NCBI RefSeq assembly: GCF_000702445.1
Contig: NZ_JNIF01000003.1
Location: 1,550,001 to 1,614,000 of the forward strand
From: Bryobacter aggregatus MPL3
GTDB taxonomy: Bacteria > Acidobacteriota > Terriglobia > Bryobacterales > Bryobacteraceae
Reading direction: 5' to 3'
Length of the DNA stretch: 64,000 bases
Below the pieces are notes generated by a model that saw only the letters and a list, made by a program, of their open reading frames with translations, was not told where the DNA came from and did not search any database. A program made the translations under genes and the position numbers. This document shows, piece after piece, positions 62,184-64,000 of this stretch (its first letter is position 1; each line of letters opens with the position of its first letter).

Positions 62184-64000
62184 TTACGGGCGCGTAGCGT
62201 TCGGCACTTGCCAGCTCTCGTTGAAGAAGTCTGCAGCCACCACCTTGCCGGGCCGCACGGGACCGGGAGCCTCGGAGAGATCGATGAGCGCGAAGTCCGG
62301 CAGGCGCGGAGTCTGCAGCGAGTTGGTGCCATTCGAATCTTCACGGAAGGTGGGGCCACTGTTCAGAACGATGTAGCGTTTGGGGTTCAGCGGGTTCGGG
62401 TAGACCATTACCGGCATGCAGCCCTGTGCGTCACAGGAGTTCTTCCCGATGCTGAGCTTGCTCGAGTTCCACTCGAGCGGCAGCTTCGCCGCAATACGGG
62501 CAAGCACGGCATTGCTCGCCGGATCGCCCCACAGAATCAGATTCGAAGCAGCAATGTCGGCATCCGTGATCTCACTATCCTTCTTGACCCGAGCCGCACC
62601 CCGGAACAACGATCGCCAGTTGCGGATCGCACGGCTGCTCTCGGCCTCCACCCATTTTCCAGTAGCTTCACTTTGTGGCTTGCCGCTGGGCAGCACCATC
62701 ACAAAGCTGGACAAAAACGCATCATCGATCGGACCTTGGAGGCCGTGGCGCTTGCGCAGTGACTCGTTGGGGCTCGCAGACTGCCAACCAGTTGGGGTCT
62801 TCGAGAAGCTGCCCTGAAGGCTTTGGTCCGACAGAGGCTGGAGCTGGCCTGCCGGTTGGCCATCAATGCGCACGCTCACCTTACGGTCGAGCGGCTGTTG
62901 CCAACCCCCGGAACCGAAGTGGATGGTGAGCCCGGCAACGTTCTGCGTTTGGATCTGGATCTCGCCGGCCGCAGTGATCTCTGCATTCACGCGCGCCCGC
63001 TCCCAATGCTGGTTCAGCGCGTCCACAGTAATCCAGCGCATGCGGTTGTAGCGCAGGGTGTAGGTGGTGAAGCGGAGCGTACGCGGATACGTGTCACGGC
63101 CGGTTTTGGCAATGGCGGCCAGTCGCGATTCGAGAATTGGCTTCGAATCCGGATGGTACTTGTGCTCCGTATTGGGTCCGATGACGTGTGCGAGCGCCAT
63201 GCCTTCCTGCGCGAGATAGCGCTGCATGATCTGCGCGGCCTGGATCTGCTTGTCGATCTCGCCTGAGTAAGCGATGAGCGGCGTATTGTAGAAGTTTGCC
63301 GCGTACTCGGTCGCATCGTACCAGCGCCAAAGCTTCTGCTCATACCAGGGGCGGACATCGCCCTTCTTTTCAAGGCCCTGGTACTCGCGCGTCTCGGCAA
63401 AACCAGCACCGGGAGCAACGCCAGCCCAACGATCCGCGAAGTGCGCGCCGATGTGCCAGGACGAAGCGCCACCCATCGAGAAGCCACGGATGAAGGCGCG
63501 GTCTTCATCGATGCGGTAGCGGCTCTTCACCGAAGCCTGCGCTTCCAAAACATCGACTTCACCAGCGAACTTTGTCGCATTGCAGTAGCGGCCATAAGGA
63601 TGCAGCACGATCGCATCGGGCGGCGCGAATTCACCGGGCCGGGTCATACGTTCGGTGAGGAAGTTCACCTCGCTGCGGACATCGCTGCGGCCAGCCAGCC
63701 AAGTATCGAGACGCCACGGAGCCGCGCCGCTCGCCTGCCATCCGGCGGGGATCACCAGGCCGTAGGGCTGCACGCTGCCATCGATCTTCGAGATATAGCC
63801 GCGCACGATGAGTCCGCTCGCCGTGGTCCAGGGCGACTGGCCACTCGCCAGTTGCCGCGCGCGCAGCAGCCCTTCCTCCAGCAGCTTGACTGCCTTCAGC
63901 CCTTCGTCTTCTTTGAAGAACTCGTTGTAGGTGAGCGCGGTGTGCACCGCATCGCGGAAGATCAGCACATCGGGCAGGAGCGGATGCTTCGCGATCGGCT
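62184..64000 (-). CDS. Alpha/beta hydrolase (esterase/S9-like), cut by the right window edge
   Basis: Partial protein: the frame stays open to the window edge, so the N-terminus is outside. About 605 residues are visible. A serine hydrolase core has nucleophile motif GFSMGGASSW and a probable catalytic His in TEHKYHPDSK, preceded by LIAYSGEIDKQIQA, which may supply the acid. This resembles PHB-depolymerase/esterase D or prolyl-oligopeptidase-like enzymes. The C-terminal part (about the last 280 residues) has two beta-rich stretches and ends at FFNESWQVPNATRP. A secreted esterase or peptidase is likely; the substrate is unknown. Confidence 0.8.
   Translation of the reverse strand, partial: PIAKHPLLPDVLIFRDAVHTALTYNEFFKEDEGLKAVKLLEEGLLRARQLASGQSPWTTASGLIVRGYISKIDGSVQPYGLVIPAGWQASGAAPWRLDTWLAGRSDVRSEVNFLTERMTRPGEFAPPDAIVLHPYGRYCNATKFAGEVDVLEAQASVKSRYRIDEDRAFIRGFSMGGASSWHIGAHFADRWAGVAPGAGFAETREYQGLEKKGDVRPWYEQKLWRWYDATEYAANFYNTPLIAYSGEIDKQIQAAQIMQRYLAQEGMALAHVIGPNTEHKYHPDSKPILESRLAAIAKTGRDTYPRTLRFTTYTLRYNRMRWITVDALNQHWERARVNAEITAAGEIQIQTQNVAGLTIHFGSGGWQQPLDRKVSVRIDGQPAGQLQPLSDQSLQGSFSKTPTGWQSASPNESLRKRHGLQGPIDDAFLSSFVMVLPSGKPQSEATGKWVEAESSRAIRNWRSLFRGAARVKKDSEITDADIAASNLILWGDPASNAVLARIAAKLPLEWNSSKLSIGKNSCDAQGCMPVMVYPNPLNPKRYIVLNSGPTFREDSNGTNSLQTPRLPDFALIDLSEAPGPVRPGKVVAADFFNESWQVPNATRP

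Overview
The window looks like a chromosomal segment of a Gram-negative member of the Acidobacteriota, most likely near Solibacter/Bryobacter (Bryobacterales). This rests on family content, not on a marker-gene comparison. Two proteins carry the C-terminal domain first described from Solibacter usitatus (TIGR03437 type), one is an acidobacterial-type VWFA protein, and several Tat-exported sugar isomerase/epimerase proteins are present. The envelope is clearly double-membraned: lipid A synthesis (LpxB), a TolC-type outer membrane protein, a lipoprotein and a PEP-CTERM protein. Coding density is high, with many ATGA stop/start overlaps, GTG and TTG starts and overlapping convergent stops. I saw no rRNA, tRNA or CRISPR array.

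Layout. 1-6353 (+): uvrA, a CPBP protease, mtnA, a thioredoxin-fold protein and an exported ankyrin protein. 6336-10204: a hypothetical protein (-), lpxB, and an M1-peptidase-like protein whose zinc site is lost. 10201-17259 (-): a seven-gene export operon (TetR, TolC, HlyD, two ABC ATPases, two ABC-2 permeases) resembling E. coli cecR-ybhGFSR with its own TolC. 17365-21670: envelope proteins, including a lytic transglycosylase, a LysM protein with a papain-like C/H/D pattern, a BON lipoprotein, a GlsB-type membrane protein and an NlpC/P60-like protein. 21678-28755 (-): an SGNH hydrolase, an acyl carrier protein, a KAS III with Ser in place of the catalytic Cys, a cupin, an NtrY/NtrX-like two-component pair and a GNAT protein, tightly packed.

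28811-35508: VWFA protein, glmS, purS, alaS and a YpdA-like bacillithiol reductase. 35429-46710 (+): an S53 protease, Tat-exported TIM-barrel proteins, a Tat-exported NIF3-like protein, a sensor kinase/LuxR-type regulator pair, SppA and an SH3-like protein. 47073-53299: PEP-CTERM protein, a FliA/WhiG-type sigma factor with a long non-coding leader, a DMT exporter, a PfkB kinase and a YjhG/YagF-type dehydratase. 53300-61620 (+): small membrane ORFs, then a run of Gfo/Idh/MocA oxidoreductase, isomerase, coaD, aminotransferase, mannose-6-phosphate isomerase, glycosyltransferase and a TIGR03437 protein. 61621-62183 holds a 13-bp inverted repeat and a decayed IS5-type transposase. The right edge cuts into an alpha/beta hydrolase.

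Most of the window is housekeeping and carbohydrate or envelope metabolism. The most unusual items are the Ser-type KAS III with its dedicated ACP and SGNH hydrolase, the inactivated M1 peptidase with a TPR-like tail, the two predicted cysteine hydrolases beside a lytic transglycosylase, and the hairpin-rich leader of the sigma factor gene.
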